Source: Tractidigestivibacter sp050946515 (GTDB lineage Bacteria > Actinomycetota > Coriobacteriia > Coriobacteriales > Atopobiaceae). Taken from it: a stretch of DNA of 64,000 nt. Below are positions 1 to 10,222 of the stretch, piece after piece (the first letter of the stretch is position 1; every line of letters starts with the position of its first letter). Position numbers and translations under genes: made by a program. The stretch spans positions 1-64,000 of the forward strand of contig NZ_JBMNUX010000012.1 of NCBI RefSeq assembly GCF_050946515.1, read 5' to 3'. The notes below the pieces were generated by a model that was not told where the DNA came from, did not search any database, and saw only the letters and a program-made list of their open reading frames with translations.

Positions 1-98
1 CTGGTACTACACAGGCATCAACCAGAGGGCAGCCTAGATGAGAAGGACTACGATAGGGACACCATCAGGCATGGGCTTTCGCTAGCCAACGCTCGTTC
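1..98 (+). other. coding-like 5' remnant upstream of the SNF2 helicase, different frame
   Basis: The frame starting at base 1 is open through this stretch and reads like protein (for example DEKDYDRDTIRHGLSLANA). The helicase continues in the frame starting at base 3. A second frame reads WYYTGIN before a stop at 35-37. No ribosome binding site precedes the GTG at 99. The simplest reading is that the helicase gene extends off the left edge and carries a frameshift near 90-98, or that sequence is missing here. Two overlapping genes remain possible. Confidence 0.4.
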
Positions 99-1724
99 GT
101 GTCGAAGGATCTCAGCCAGTTCACCTCAATTGCACAGAACGCTGAGCTCGGAGACAAGTATCGTGAGTTCGCCTATGTCGTCAACTCGTCAATGGTTCGA
201 AGGCTCCGTGAGAGGCAGATGCTTGACTCATTCTTTTTGGCTGTCGTTGGCAAGGCTGCAGACTTCTCGGTTCCTGGCGCGGGGAAGACGGCTACTGTTC
301 TTGGAGTCTATGCCTATCTCAAGCACCTTGGCAAGGTCAACAAGGTTATTGTCGTTTGTCCCAAGAACGCATTTATGTCTTGGGAATCCGAATGGCGTGC
401 AACGTTTGGCAATAAGGACCCACTAAGGTGCTTCTGCCTTGCCGACCCTCGAATTGCCAGGATGTCGAAAACGATGCAACAGCATACGCTCGAGCTTGAC
501 ACCGGAAACGATAATCTTTTGTTGCTGAACTACGAGTCCTTGGGTAAATTTGTCCCGCAGCTCAAGGACCTTGTACCAAATCATACGTTGCTCGTCTTTG
601 ATGAGGTTCATAGGGTCAAGGCTCTCGGGGGCAAGCGAGCTCGTGCCGCTTTGGATGTGTCTTTTGGCTCAAAATTCACGATAGCCCTGACAGGCACACC
701 AATCCCTAATACCTATCAAGACATCTACAACCTTTTGCATATCCTCTATCCTGACGATTACGATACTTTCTTTGGATTTGACCCTGATGAGCTTAAAGAT
801 CCAGATCCTAACTTAGCCGATCGTGTTAACGAAAGTCTCAAGCCCTTCTTCTGCAGGACGAGCAAGACTGAGCTGGGCGTCCCCGCTCCAGAGCCAGATA
901 CAATTCTTAGTGTTCCTGCAACATCCAGCGAGAACAGACTCCTCCATATCCTTTACTCGTCTTGCACAAACGCGCTGGCGCTAATCGTTAGAACGTTACA
1001 GCTTGAATCTGACCCCGAAATGCTCACGCGTGCAATTGACCCAGAGGATCTTAAGTATGTCCTCGATCAGGTTGGCGAGGACTATACCGACCTCGATTTT
1101 GTCGACTATTCACAAGAATTTCCCGAGCTCGTGCGAGAGAGCGGACCAACCAGCAAGCTGCTGCGCTGCGAAGGACTTGTCAAGTCGCTCGTACAAGAGG
1201 GGAAACCTGTCATCGTTTGGTGCATTTTTATCCGAAGCATTAACAACATTACAGATGATTTGAAAGCCTCTGGAATTGCAGCGGCTTCTATTCATGGATC
1301 AACGCCACAAGAAACGCGGGAGGAAATCCTCAACGACTTCAGAGCTGGAAAATACAGCGTTCTTGTCACTAACCCTCAAACTCTCGCAGAGTCTATTTCG
1401 CTCCACAAGGTTTGTCATGATGCTGTCTATTTCGAATATGGCTATAACCTCGTGCACCTTCTTCAATCGAAAGACAGAATTCACCGACTGGGTCTTTCAC
1501 CAGACCAGAAGACCCGTTATTACTTCATGCAGTCAGATTTCACCAGAGACGGCATGCCCTTTTCTCTTGACGAGAAGATTTACAACCGACTGAAAGAGAA
1601 GGAGCAGACAATGCTTGAGGCTATAGATGGGGGTTATCTTGAGCCGGGGTATCTTGACAGCGAGGACTTGAGAATCATCTTCGGAGAGCTGCTTGGTGAC
1701 GAATCCAGCAAGCTTACGTATTGA
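99..1724 (+). CDS. SNF2-family DEAD/DEAH helicase, probably 5'-truncated or frameshifted
   Basis: A 541-residue two-lobe helicase core from the first GTG in frame. The Walker A-like motif SVPGAGKT is at residues 57-64, DEVH (motif II) at 168-171 and LTGTPIPN (motif III) at 197-204. The C-terminal lobe has an HGSTPQETREEI segment and a motif VI-like region, QSKDRIHRLG. These are hallmarks of SNF2-type ATPases, which remodel or translocate on DNA and are common in bacterial defence and restriction cassettes. Base composition is visibly AT-richer than the rest of the window and codon choice differs. With the tRNA genes directly downstream, this suggests acquisition by transfer. No partner nuclease or methylase is visible because the window begins here. 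The start is uncertain: no ribosome binding site precedes GTG 99, and coding-like sequence lies upstream in another frame. Confidence 0.8.
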   Translation: MSKDLSQFTSIAQNAELGDKYREFAYVVNSSMVRRLRERQMLDSFFLAVVGKAADFSVPGAGKTATVLGVYAYLKHLGKVNKVIVVCPKNAFMSWESEWRATFGNKDPLRCFCLADPRIARMSKTMQQHTLELDTGNDNLLLLNYESLGKFVPQLKDLVPNHTLLVFDEVHRVKALGGKRARAALDVSFGSKFTIALTGTPIPNTYQDIYNLLHILYPDDYDTFFGFDPDELKDPDPNLADRVNESLKPFFCRTSKTELGVPAPEPDTILSVPATSSENRLLHILYSSCTNALALIVRTLQLESDPEMLTRAIDPEDLKYVLDQVGEDYTDLDFVDYSQEFPELVRESGPTSKLLRCEGLVKSLVQEGKPVIVWCIFIRSINNITDDLKASGIAAASIHGSTPQETREEILNDFRAGKYSVLVTNPQTLAESISLHKVCHDAVYFEYGYNLVHLLQSKDRIHRLGLSPDQKTRYYFMQSDFTRDGMPFSLDEKIYNRLKEKEQTMLEAIDGGYLEPGYLDSEDLRIIFGELLGDESSKLTY

Positions 1725-1780
1725 GCCGCAGAGCCGCAGCTCACGAAATTGATGAATAACATTGCACCATGGGATAAATA

Positions 1781-1810
1781 GCAGGTCAGCGAACGTATCC
1801 GCTGACCTGC
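1781..1810 (-). terminator. hairpin downstream of the tRNA pair
   Basis: A perfect 11-bp stem (1781-1791 with 1800-1810) and an 8-nt loop lie between the helicase stop and the 3' end of the CAT tRNA. On the minus strand it is followed by TATTTAT, so it can end the tRNA transcript. It may also act on helicase transcripts from the other side. Confidence 0.6.
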
Positions 1811-1818
1811 GTTATATT

Positions 1819-1894
1819 TGGTGGGCCCGGCAGGATTCGAACCTGCAACCCAGGGATTATGAGTCCCCTGCGCTAACCGTTGCGCCACGAGCCC
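1819..1894 (-). tRNA. tRNA with CAT anticodon (Met elongator or Ile2)
   Basis: A cloverleaf reads on the minus strand with a 7-bp acceptor stem (GGGCTCG with CGGGCCC), a TTCGAATC T-loop and anticodon loop CTCATAA, giving anticodon CAT. CCA is encoded at 1821-1819. The anticodon arm, GACTCATAATC, resembles both elongator tRNA-Met and lysidine-modified tRNA-Ile2. The two cannot be separated by eye. Confidence 0.9.
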
Positions 1895-1940
1895 GTATTA
1901 TGAAAAAAGGCAGCGACCAAAGCCGCCGCCCTTGAGTTTC

Positions 1941-2016
1941 TGGTGGAGAATAGGGGATTCGAACCCCTGACCTCGTGACTGCCAGTCACGCGCTCTCCCA
2001 ACTGAGCTAATTCCCC
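1941..2016 (-). tRNA. tRNA-Ala(GGC)
   Basis: The minus-strand cloverleaf begins GGGGAATTAGCTCAG. The anticodon stem CGTGA/TCACG encloses loop CTGGCAG (anticodon GGC). CCA is encoded. It lies upstream of the CAT tRNA on the same strand and shares its promoter. Confidence 0.95.
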
Positions 2017-2035
2017 GTGGGTTTGTGCGGGAACT

Positions 2036-2063
2036 AATATAGCAGACAGAAAATTTGGGTCAA
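2036..2063 (-). promoter_or_regulatory. sigma70-type promoter of the tRNA pair
   Basis: On the minus strand, TTGACC (-35, 2063-2058) and TATATT (-10, 2041-2036) are separated by 16 bp, about 20 bp before the 5' end of tRNA-Ala. This is one of the best consensus promoters in the window. Confidence 0.7.
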
Positions 2064-2211
2064 GCTACTTTCCCAAAAAAATTATCGGCATCCAATTTGT
2101 CCCAAAGCATATTCCAGCTCTTTTAGAATATGCCCTGTTTATCGTACGATTCAGATTGAATCTGGGTATCTGTTTACCGTCAGCATGATTTGTCTTGCAG
2201 AAGGGATCCTC

Positions 2212-2586
2212 ATGTCGCCTGAAGCCAAGAAGCTCAAGATCTCCAGCCTCGTCACCATGATCGTCGGCTTGGTCGCCATCGTGTGCGGAATCGTCTTCCT
2301 CGTCCAGGGAGCCGACCTCTCTGACGCGTGCGTGCTTGTCGCAGGCGTCGTCACCACCATCATCGGCGGCAAGGGCGCGCGCGTGGCAAACGTGCCCTCC
2401 ACGTCCAACAAGCTCGTCGCGCCCGCCGGGGGAGCAACCGCGGCCAATGCCGTCTGCCTTGCGGGCGACGTCGCCTTTGGCGCTGGGCAGATTGCCCCTG
2501 TCGTCGTTGGAGCCGTCGTTTGCGTCCTCACGCTGGTCGTGACGCTGTTCGCGCGCACCATCAAGCGCAAGCTCGAGCGCGCTTAG
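2212..2586 (+). CDS. small membrane protein of unknown function
   Basis: A 124-residue protein from the ATG at 2212, chosen over the in-frame ATG at 2185 because AAGGGA sits 5-10 nt before it. Three hydrophobic stretches are visible: near residues 10-32 (SLVTMIVGLVAIVCGIVFLV), about 40-55 and about 95-118, ending in a positively charged tail (RTIKRKLERA). It probably has two or three membrane spans. No family is recognised. It sits alone between tRNA genes, so context gives no function. Confidence 0.6.
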   Translation: MSPEAKKLKISSLVTMIVGLVAIVCGIVFLVQGADLSDACVLVAGVVTTIIGGKGARVANVPSTSNKLVAPAGGATAANAVCLAGDVAFGAGQIAPVVVGAVVCVLTLVVTLFARTIKRKLERA

Positions 2587-2650
2587 CCGCACTTTCCACG
2601 TAAGTTGGGCGAAGAAGGCAATTCTCGCTTCCCAGAAGCAAAAGTTTTGG

Positions 2651-2656
2651 TATTAT
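2651..2656 (+). promoter_or_regulatory. extended -10 promoter of tRNA-Val
   Basis: TGG-TATTAT forms an extended -10 element 12 nt before the tRNA-Val 5' end. No good -35 is visible, which is usual for extended -10 promoters. Confidence 0.45.
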
Positions 2657-2668
2657 CGTTCACCGCAC

Positions 2669-2743
2669 GGGCGATTGGCTCAGGGGTAGAGCACATCCTT
2701 CACACGGATGGGGTCGCTGGTTCGAATCCAGCATCGCCCACCA
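2669..2743 (+). tRNA. tRNA-Val(CAC)
   Basis: Acceptor stem GGGCGAT pairs with ATCGCCC. The D-arm contains GGCTCAGGGGTAGAGC, the anticodon stem CATCC/GGATG has loop TTCACAC (anticodon CAC, GTG codons), and the T-arm has GGTTCGAATCC. CCA is encoded. Confidence 0.95.
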
Positions 2744-2753
2744 TAGAACTGCA

Positions 2754-2787
2754 GGCGGCGGCGCTTTGGCGTCGTCGCCTTTTGTTT
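2754..2787 (+). terminator. rho-independent terminator after tRNA-Val
   Basis: A 10-bp GC stem with two G-U pairs (2754-2763 with 2770-2779) and loop CTTTGG is followed directly by TTTTGTTT. Confidence 0.8.
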
Positions 2788-2902
2788 GGCTGCTTGTTTG
2801 GTGATGTGCTGCAGCTTGCCTACCGGGGCATTTCCGAGCGCTGAAGTCCCATATACTAGCTGTGCATGTCACTCGAACGCTCATTCAGGAGGGGCTGGTA
2901 CC

Positions 2903-3277
2903 ATGGCAACATCTGACGATCCCAAGCAGGCGCTCGGCCTGCGCCTTGCCCACGTTGGCATCAACGGCGGAACCCCGGAGAACGCCGAGAAGATCACCAA
3001 GCAGCTCTCGGCCCTTCTCGGGCTTGGCATGACGGAGCTCGCCCCCTCGTACTTCGTCGACTCCTACATCGAGATCATGAAGGGCGCCGGCCGTGGCGAG
3101 AAGGGTCACATCGGCTTCCACGTAGACGACATCGACGCCGCACAGAAGTGGTTCGAGGAGCGCGGCTTTGCGTTCAACGAGGAGTCTCGCGCCAAGTTCC
3201 CCGACGGCTCCACCCACCTCATCTACTTCAAGGACGAGATTGCCGGCTTCGCCATCCACATCACCGTGGACGACTAG
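2903..3277 (+). CDS. VOC-superfamily (glyoxalase-like) protein
   Basis: 124 residues, start ATG 2903 with AGGAGG about 10 nt upstream. The sequence has the paired beta-alpha-beta-beta-beta pattern of vicinal-oxygen-chelate proteins: LRLAHVGINGGTPENAEKI near the N-terminus and HIGFHVDDIDAAQKWFEERG near residue 70. Possible metal ligands are H17, E57 and H73, and a C-terminal Glu/His is not obvious. Family members act on small metabolites (lyases, epimerases, resistance proteins), and the substrate cannot be told. It precedes the ABC-F gene by about 95 bp and may be cotranscribed. Confidence 0.7.
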   Translation: MATSDDPKQALGLRLAHVGINGGTPENAEKITKQLSALLGLGMTELAPSYFVDSYIEIMKGAGRGEKGHIGFHVDDIDAAQKWFEERGFAFNEESRAKFPDGSTHLIYFKDEIAGFAIHITVDD

Positions 3278-3372
3278 CGGCTTGCCCCTTATCTAGGTTC
3301 ACCAGGCACATCCCAAGGCCGCCGGGCTCAAACCGACGGCCTTGATTGAGAAGGACGGAAAGCAAGAATCTC

Positions 3373-5362
<1,990 letters not shown>

Positions 5363-5373
<11 letters not shown>

Positions 5374-5686
5374 GGCCCGCCACGCCACGGCGAGCGCGCT
5401 TCGCGTCCTGCGCATCATCGCGCGAGTTCTTGCGTTCGCGCTTCTCGCGCTGACCGTCGTCAACGTGCTGGACCCCGAGCCTCTCCACGCTACCCTCCGC
5501 CGCATCAACGGCGCACTCACGCTGAACCTGCCCTCGCAGATCGCCGGCGTGCTCGTGGTGTCGACGCCCTTGGGAGGCGCCTTGAGGGGCGACTACGTCC
5601 TTCTCGCTGTCATCTTGCTTGTTGTTGGCTGGGTCCTGAAGAGGGGAGCGAACGCCTTGGAGTTTGGTCCCTCGAGAGGGGAATGA
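5363..5686 (+). CDS. small two-helix membrane protein, unknown
   Basis: 107 residues starting inside the end of the ABC-F gene, with GAGGAGGGCGAGG directly upstream. A basic N-terminus is followed by one hydrophobic segment near residues 14-36 (RVLRIIARVLAFALLALTVV) and another near 75-93 (VLLAVILLVVGWVLKR). No family is recognised. Its stop overlaps the start of the M50 protease (ATGA), so it is translationally coupled to that gene. Confidence 0.65.
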
Positions 5687-6396
5687 CGATGTACTCAACC
5701 ACAAGAATCATCCAGATTGCCATCTCCGTCCTTCTCGTGATGCTCTCCGTCGTCCCGCACGAGGTGGCTCACGGCTGGATGGCAGACAAGCTTGGAGACC
5801 ATACCGCCCGCCAGGCAGGGCGCCTGTCGCTGAACCCCGCAAAGCACATCGACCCCGTGGGCTCGATCCTTCTGCCGCTGATCATGGGGCTTCTCGGCGG
5901 ACCGATCTTTGCCTACGCAAAGCCCGTCCCCTATAACCCCATGAACTTCAAGCGCGAGACCCGACGCCGCGACGAGGCGCTCGTCGCCCTTGCCGGGCCT
6001 GTCATGAACTTCATCGAGGCGCTTGCCGGCACGGCGCTCTACTACCTTGCCTTGAACGGCTTTGAGGGCGCGCTCATGTCGGAGGCACTGCCGATCGACC
6101 CCTGGCTTGAGGTGGCCAGCTGGGTCGTGTCGATCCTCTACTCGTACGTCTATGTCAACCTCATGCTCATGTGCTTCAACCTGATACCGCTGCCACCGCT
6201 TGACGGCTCCAAGGTGATCTCCATCTTCATCAAGAGCGACGGGGCGCGCCGAGCGTACTACCAGGTGCAGCGCTACTCAATGCCCATCCTGATTGCGGTT
6301 CTCTACCTGATTCCATACGCCTTTGGCGTCGACCCGCTGGGATGGCTCTTAGACGTCACCGCTGGCAACCTCTGCAATCTTCTGCTGGGGGCCTAA
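5683..6396 (+). CDS. site-2 protease-type (M50) zinc metalloprotease
   Basis: 237 residues, polytopic. The zinc motif HEVAH is at residues 26-30 in a hydrophobic segment, followed by the family pattern SLNPAKHIDPVGS and GPIFAYAKPVPYNP. The second active-site element, NLIPLPPLDGSK, supplies the third metal ligand Asp near residue 177. This matches the compact Rip/YwhC-type M50 group, intramembrane proteases that lack PDZ and CBS domains. The protease precedes scpA/scpB, a common order in Gram-positive bacteria. The start overlaps the upstream stop; an ATG two codons in has better Shine-Dalgarno spacing. Confidence 0.9.
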   Translation: MTMYSTTRIIQIAISVLLVMLSVVPHEVAHGWMADKLGDHTARQAGRLSLNPAKHIDPVGSILLPLIMGLLGGPIFAYAKPVPYNPMNFKRETRRRDEALVALAGPVMNFIEALAGTALYYLALNGFEGALMSEALPIDPWLEVASWVVSILYSYVYVNLMLMCFNLIPLPPLDGSKVISIFIKSDGARRAYYQVQRYSMPILIAVLYLIPYAFGVDPLGWLLDVTAGNLCNLLLGA

Positions 6397-6399
6397 GCG

Positions 6400-7314
6400 A
6401 TGTCGTGGCATGTTCAGACACAGGCGTTCTCAGGACCGTTCGACCTGCTTCTGACGCTGGTCAGCAGGCAGAAGGTAGCCATTGGCTCCATCTCCATCTC
6501 GGAGGTGGCTGACCAGTACCTGGCCGAGGTGCAGCGCATGGGCGAGATGGACCTGGACGTGGCCTCCGACTTCGTCTTGGTTGCCTCCACGCTGCTCGAG
6601 ATGAAGGCCGCCGCGCTCGTGCCGCAGGGCCAAGAGGCCCTGAAGGACGCCAAGAGCGCAGAGGATGACCTCGACGAGGACGAGGACCTTGCGGGCCTTG
6701 CGCCTGACGAGGCGCGCGAGGTGCTTATCGCGCGGCTGATCACCTACAAGCAGTTCAGGAACGCCGCCTCCGCGCTCGGCGCGCGCGCCGAGGCAGAGTC
6801 GCGCATGTTCCCCCGTACCGTGGGCCCCGACCCCGAGTTCCTGAACCTTATGCCCAACTACCTCGAGGGCATCAGCCTTCGGAGCCTCGCCGTCATCTGC
6901 GCGGACCTTGACAGCCGCCGCGAGACCTTCCTGCTTGAGTCCGAGCACATAGCCCCGCGCAGGCTGCCCATCGCCCTTACGGTGTCTTCGGTCGACCGGC
7001 TGCTCCGCTCGCGCAAGCACATGACCTTCTCCGAGCTCACCGAGAACTCAGACAGTCCCGAGGTGGTCGTGGCGAACTTCCTTGCCGTTCTCGACCTCTT
7101 CAAGCGCGGAAAGCTCTTGGTGTCGCAAAAGGAGCTCTTCGGAGAGATAGAGCTCGAGCACGTCGAGGGGGCCACGCCCTACGAGATGGACGAGTCGGTG
7201 ATCGAGGAGCTGCACGAGATGGGCGAGGGAGAGCTGGCGGACGCGCTGAGCGACAACGACGAGTACGATGGTGTGGCACCAGACGCCGAGAAGGGCAATG
7301 AGGACGATGAGTGA
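6400..7314 (+). CDS. scpA: segregation and condensation protein A
   Basis: 304 residues with the kleisin-like ScpA organisation. The N-terminus is FSGPFDLLLTLVSRQKVAIGSISISEVADQY, DLDVASDFVLVASTLLEMKA follows in the Smc-neck-binding region, and a C-terminal winged-helix part ends at residues 240-275 (VVVANFLAVLDLFKRGKL). An acidic linker, EDDLDEDEDLAG, and an acidic tail are present. ScpA bridges the Smc heads with ScpB during chromosome segregation. It overlaps scpB and follows the M50 gene by 3 bp, so this is one operon. Confidence 0.93.
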   Translation: MSWHVQTQAFSGPFDLLLTLVSRQKVAIGSISISEVADQYLAEVQRMGEMDLDVASDFVLVASTLLEMKAAALVPQGQEALKDAKSAEDDLDEDEDLAGLAPDEAREVLIARLITYKQFRNAASALGARAEAESRMFPRTVGPDPEFLNLMPNYLEGISLRSLAVICADLDSRRETFLLESEHIAPRRLPIALTVSSVDRLLRSRKHMTFSELTENSDSPEVVVANFLAVLDLFKRGKLLVSQKELFGEIELEHVEGATPYEMDESVIEELHEMGEGELADALSDNDEYDGVAPDAEKGNEDDE

Positions 7315-8035
7315 GCTGGATCATCTAGAAGACAATTCGCTGAAGGGGCTCCTTGAGGCGCTGCTTCTTGTCTCTGACGACGCCGTAGCCGCGACCGACC
7401 TTGCCAAGGCGACGGGCGCCACCCCTGGCGAGGTGGCAAGCGCCCTGGCCGAGCTTTCGGCCGAGTACGCAGACGCAAACCGAGGCTTCCAGCTGCGCGA
7501 GGTCGCCGGGGGGTGGCGCCTCTTCACGCACCCCGCCTTCCATGACCAGGTTGCAGACTATGTGCTCTCGTGGGACCAGCACCGCCTCTCCCAGGCCGCG
7601 CTAGAGACCCTTGCCGTCATCGCGTATCACCAGCCGGTGTCGCGCGAGGGCGTGCGCGCCGTGCGTGGCGTCAACTCAGACGGCGTCATCGCCTCGCTTC
7701 GCGAGAAGGGGCTGGTGCGCGAGGTCGGACGCGACGCCGAGCACGGGCAGGCGGCGCTCTTTGGCACCACGCGCGCCTTTCTCGAGCGCTTCGGCCTCAA
7801 GAGCCTTCGCGAGCTGCCCCCGCTTGAGGACTTTGCCCCCGACGAGGAGTCCAAGCAGTTCATCCGCGAGCGCCTGTCCGGCCGCTCCATTGGCTCTACG
7901 CTCGAGGAGACCGCCGACGACATGGACGACGAGCGCGAGCTCATGGAGGACGACTTCTCCGGGGATGACGAAGAGGCCGCGGACCCAGGCCCCTTCGCTC
8001 CGAGCGCGCCCGAAGGGAGCGGCGCAGATGAGTGA
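7307..8035 (+). CDS. scpB: segregation and condensation protein B
   Basis: About 242 residues from ATG 7307 (ATG 7298 is an in-frame alternative; both overlap the scpA end). The body has two winged helices: LKGLLEALLLVSDDAVAATDL at the N-terminus and SQAALETLAVIAYHQPVSREGVRAVRGVNSDGV in the middle, the conserved ScpB block. RFGLKSLRELPPLEDF follows. The last 60 residues are acidic and look disordered. It partners with ScpA and Smc. The stop overlaps the start of the pseudouridine synthase gene by 8 bp. Confidence 0.92.
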   Translation: MSELDHLEDNSLKGLLEALLLVSDDAVAATDLAKATGATPGEVASALAELSAEYADANRGFQLREVAGGWRLFTHPAFHDQVADYVLSWDQHRLSQAALETLAVIAYHQPVSREGVRAVRGVNSDGVIASLREKGLVREVGRDAEHGQAALFGTTRAFLERFGLKSLRELPPLEDFAPDEESKQFIRERLSGRSIGSTLEETADDMDDERELMEDDFSGDDEEAADPGPFAPSAPEGSGADE

Positions 8036-8840
8036 CGAGGGGAATCAGCTCTACCCCATGCGCCTGCAGCGCTTCCTTGCTCGCGCCGGCGTCGCCAGCA
8101 GGCGAGGCTCGGAGCGCCTCATGACGGCGGGTCGCGTCCGCGTGAACGGAGAGGTGGTGACCGAGCTGGGAAGCAAGGTCGACCCTGTCCGAGACGTCGT
8201 GACCGTAGACGGCAAGGTCTGCGCAATAGCCGAGAAGCCCGCGTACCTCATGCTCTACAAGCCGGCCGGATACCTTACCACGATGGCCGACCCCCAAGGG
8301 CGGCCCACGGTGGCCGAGCTTGTGCCAACGGGGCGCTATCCTGGGCTCTTCCCGGTGGGGCGCCTCGACATGGACACCACGGGGCTTCTGTTCTTCACGA
8401 CCAACGGAAACGTGGGGCAAGACCTTCTCCATCCCTCGAAGCATGTCGAGAAGCACTACGTGGCGCTGGTCCACGGCACGCCATCTGCGCATGACTTGGA
8501 GCGGCTTCGCAGGGGCGTCATGCTAGAGGACGGACCGGCATATCCTGCGAAGGCGGAGATATTGTCGCCGGACGACCCGCTCTTCTCGGTCGTGGCGCCG
8601 CATGGAGCGGGCATGACGGGAGGGGGAGAGCCAAACGCCGTCGTGGGCATCACGATCCACGAGGGCAGGAAGCACCAGGTCAAGAAGATGATGCTTGCGG
8701 TGGGGCACAAGGTCCTTCGCCTCCATCGCGACAAGTTTGGCCCCCTCACGCTCGAGGGAGTCAAGGAGGGCCAGTGGCGCGACCTCACAGACGAAGAGGT
8801 CAAAGCCGTCGAGGCCTTAGGAAAGGGAGGGAGACGGTAG
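8028..8840 (+). CDS. RluB/RsuA-family rRNA pseudouridine synthase
   Basis: 270 residues from ATG 8028. The N-terminal S4 RNA-binding domain (MRLQRFLARAGVASRRGSERLM, RVRVNGEVV) is followed by the synthase domain with the catalytic Asp in GRLDMDTTGLL. Family motifs KPAGYLTTM, KHYVALVHG and GRKHQVKKM are present. RluB modifies 23S rRNA near position 2605 and is the usual member placed after scpB. The closely related RsuA and RluE cannot be fully excluded. It overlaps scpB and abuts the next gene. Confidence 0.9.
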   Translation: MSDEGNQLYPMRLQRFLARAGVASRRGSERLMTAGRVRVNGEVVTELGSKVDPVRDVVTVDGKVCAIAEKPAYLMLYKPAGYLTTMADPQGRPTVAELVPTGRYPGLFPVGRLDMDTTGLLFFTTNGNVGQDLLHPSKHVEKHYVALVHGTPSAHDLERLRRGVMLEDGPAYPAKAEILSPDDPLFSVVAPHGAGMTGGGEPNAVVGITIHEGRKHQVKKMMLAVGHKVLRLHRDKFGPLTLEGVKEGQWRDLTDEEVKAVEALGKGGRR

Positions 8841-9524
8841 GTGGCAATTCAGCATCGCATCCTCGCGATGAGGCATCCGGAGACCTTGGCGAACACCGAG
8901 CATTTCTTTTCGGGGAGGCGCGACGTCGCGCTTACCGAGCGAGGCGAATACCAGCGCAAGCGCGCGGTTGACGCCCTCCAGGCATTCGCTCCCGACCGCA
9001 TATGGTGCTCGCCGCTGTCGCGCTGCGCTGACCTTGCGGCCATGGCAGCCGCACGCTTGGGCATCGAGGCCGAGGTCGTGGACGACCTGGTCGAGATAGA
9101 GTTCGGCGTTCTTGAGGGGACGCACTTCAGGGGCGCGTTCCAAGGCGACATCTGGCAGTTCCCCTGGCCCCTGGACGAGAACGGCCACTCCATGCCCGCC
9201 GAGGGCGCGGAGTCGTTCGAGCACGTGTCCGAGCGAGCCCAGCGCGTCCTTGACCGCCTGCGCCCGCTCTCAGGCAGGACCGCGCTCGTGACGCACGGAG
9301 GCTTCTCGCGCGTGCTCCTCGCCACCATCTATGGGATGCCGCTCGACCGCTTCTGGTACGTGCACCTTTTCAACGCGTCGTCCGCGTTCTATACCTGCAA
9401 TGGGAAGGATTTCTATCTGGGCGGCTTTAACCTCTCGCCAGACGAGGTCATTGCCCGCGCAACCACCACCAACGAGTTCGACACGCACGACCTCTGGGGC
9501 GTGCAGGAAAGGGAACAAGCATGA
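8841..9524 (+). CDS. histidine phosphatase family protein
   Basis: 227 residues; the GTG start immediately follows the previous stop. The catalytic motif is RHPETLAN near residue 11, with RHP in place of the common RHG. SPLSRCADLA is the second-Arg region, EIEFGVLEG follows, and the second catalytic His is in LVTHGGFSRV. These define the branch-1 phosphohistidine phosphatases (phosphoglycerate mutase-like), whose substrates range from sugar phosphates to alpha-ribazole phosphate. Nothing here picks one. The stop overlaps the cmk start by 4 bp. Confidence 0.85.
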   Translation: MAIQHRILAMRHPETLANTEHFFSGRRDVALTERGEYQRKRAVDALQAFAPDRIWCSPLSRCADLAAMAAARLGIEAEVVDDLVEIEFGVLEGTHFRGAFQGDIWQFPWPLDENGHSMPAEGAESFEHVSERAQRVLDRLRPLSGRTALVTHGGFSRVLLATIYGMPLDRFWYVHLFNASSAFYTCNGKDFYLGGFNLSPDEVIARATTTNEFDTHDLWGVQEREQA

Positions 9525-10222
9525 TCGTAGCCATTGACGGGCCGGCCGGCTCGGGCAAGTCTACCGTGGCGCGAGCAATCGCCAAGCGGTGCGGCCTGAC
9601 GTACCTCGACACGGGCGCCATGTATCGCTCCGTCACGGCGGAGTGCCTGCGACAGGGCATCGACCCCTCCGACGACGAGGCCGCGACGCGCGTCGCGCAA
9701 GGCATCAGGATCGTCTTTGGCACCTCCCCTGACGGGCAGACCGTGAGCGCCAACGGCCGCGACGTCACCGCCGAGATCCGCACGCCCGAGGTCGACCGCA
9801 ACGTCTCCGCCGTCTCGGCCATTCCCGCCGTGCGAGAGGCCATGGTTGCCATCCAGCGCACCTATGGCGAGACCGGCGACGTCGTTGCCGAGGGGCGCGA
9901 CATCGGCACCGTCGTGTTTCCGCAGGCAGACGTCAAGGTCTTCCTGACGGCCGACCCCAAGGCGCGCGCCCTTCGCCGCGCCGTCCAGCGTGAGGGCGGA
10001 GACGTGGCCAAGGACGCAAATGCGACTGCGGACGCCGAAGAGGTAAAGAAGATCCTGGAGGACCTCGAGCGCCGCGACCAGCTTGACTCCACGCGCAAGA
10101 CCGCGCCGCTCAAGCCCGCCGAGGACTCCCATCACATTGACTCGTCCTCGATGACCGTAGACCAGGTTGTGCGCGCCATCTGCGCGCTCGACCCAAAGCT
10201 GGAGGAGCGCCTCGATGCCTAG
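9521..10222 (+). CDS. cmk: cytidylate kinase
   Basis: 233 residues. The P-loop is IDGPAGSGKSTVARAIA at residues 4-20, followed by YLDTGAMYRSVT and the CMP-binding region (DIRTPEV-like REIRTPEVDRNVS). EGRDIGTVVFPQADVKVFLTA is diagnostic, and the LID RR/R segment is present. The enzyme phosphorylates CMP/dCMP for nucleotide recycling. The order cmk-plsC-ispH-der is a familiar actinobacterial and clostridial arrangement. Confidence 0.96.
   Translation: MIVAIDGPAGSGKSTVARAIAKRCGLTYLDTGAMYRSVTAECLRQGIDPSDDEAATRVAQGIRIVFGTSPDGQTVSANGRDVTAEIRTPEVDRNVSAVSAIPAVREAMVAIQRTYGETGDVVAEGRDIGTVVFPQADVKVFLTADPKARALRRAVQREGGDVAKDANATADAEEVKKILEDLERRDQLDSTRKTAPLKPAEDSHHIDSSSMTVDQVVRAICALDPKLEERLDA

Noticed and set aside
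2065..2592. A 175-codon minus-strand frame opposite the small membrane protein
   Set aside because: It is Asp/Gly/His-rich, typical of antisense GC-rich DNA. The plus-strand protein has a proper ribosome binding site and hydrophobic helices.
3309..3345. Hairpin AAGGCCG/CGGCCTT between the VOC and ABC-F genes as a terminator
   Set aside because: It has a long loop and no T-run, so it is not convincing as a terminator.
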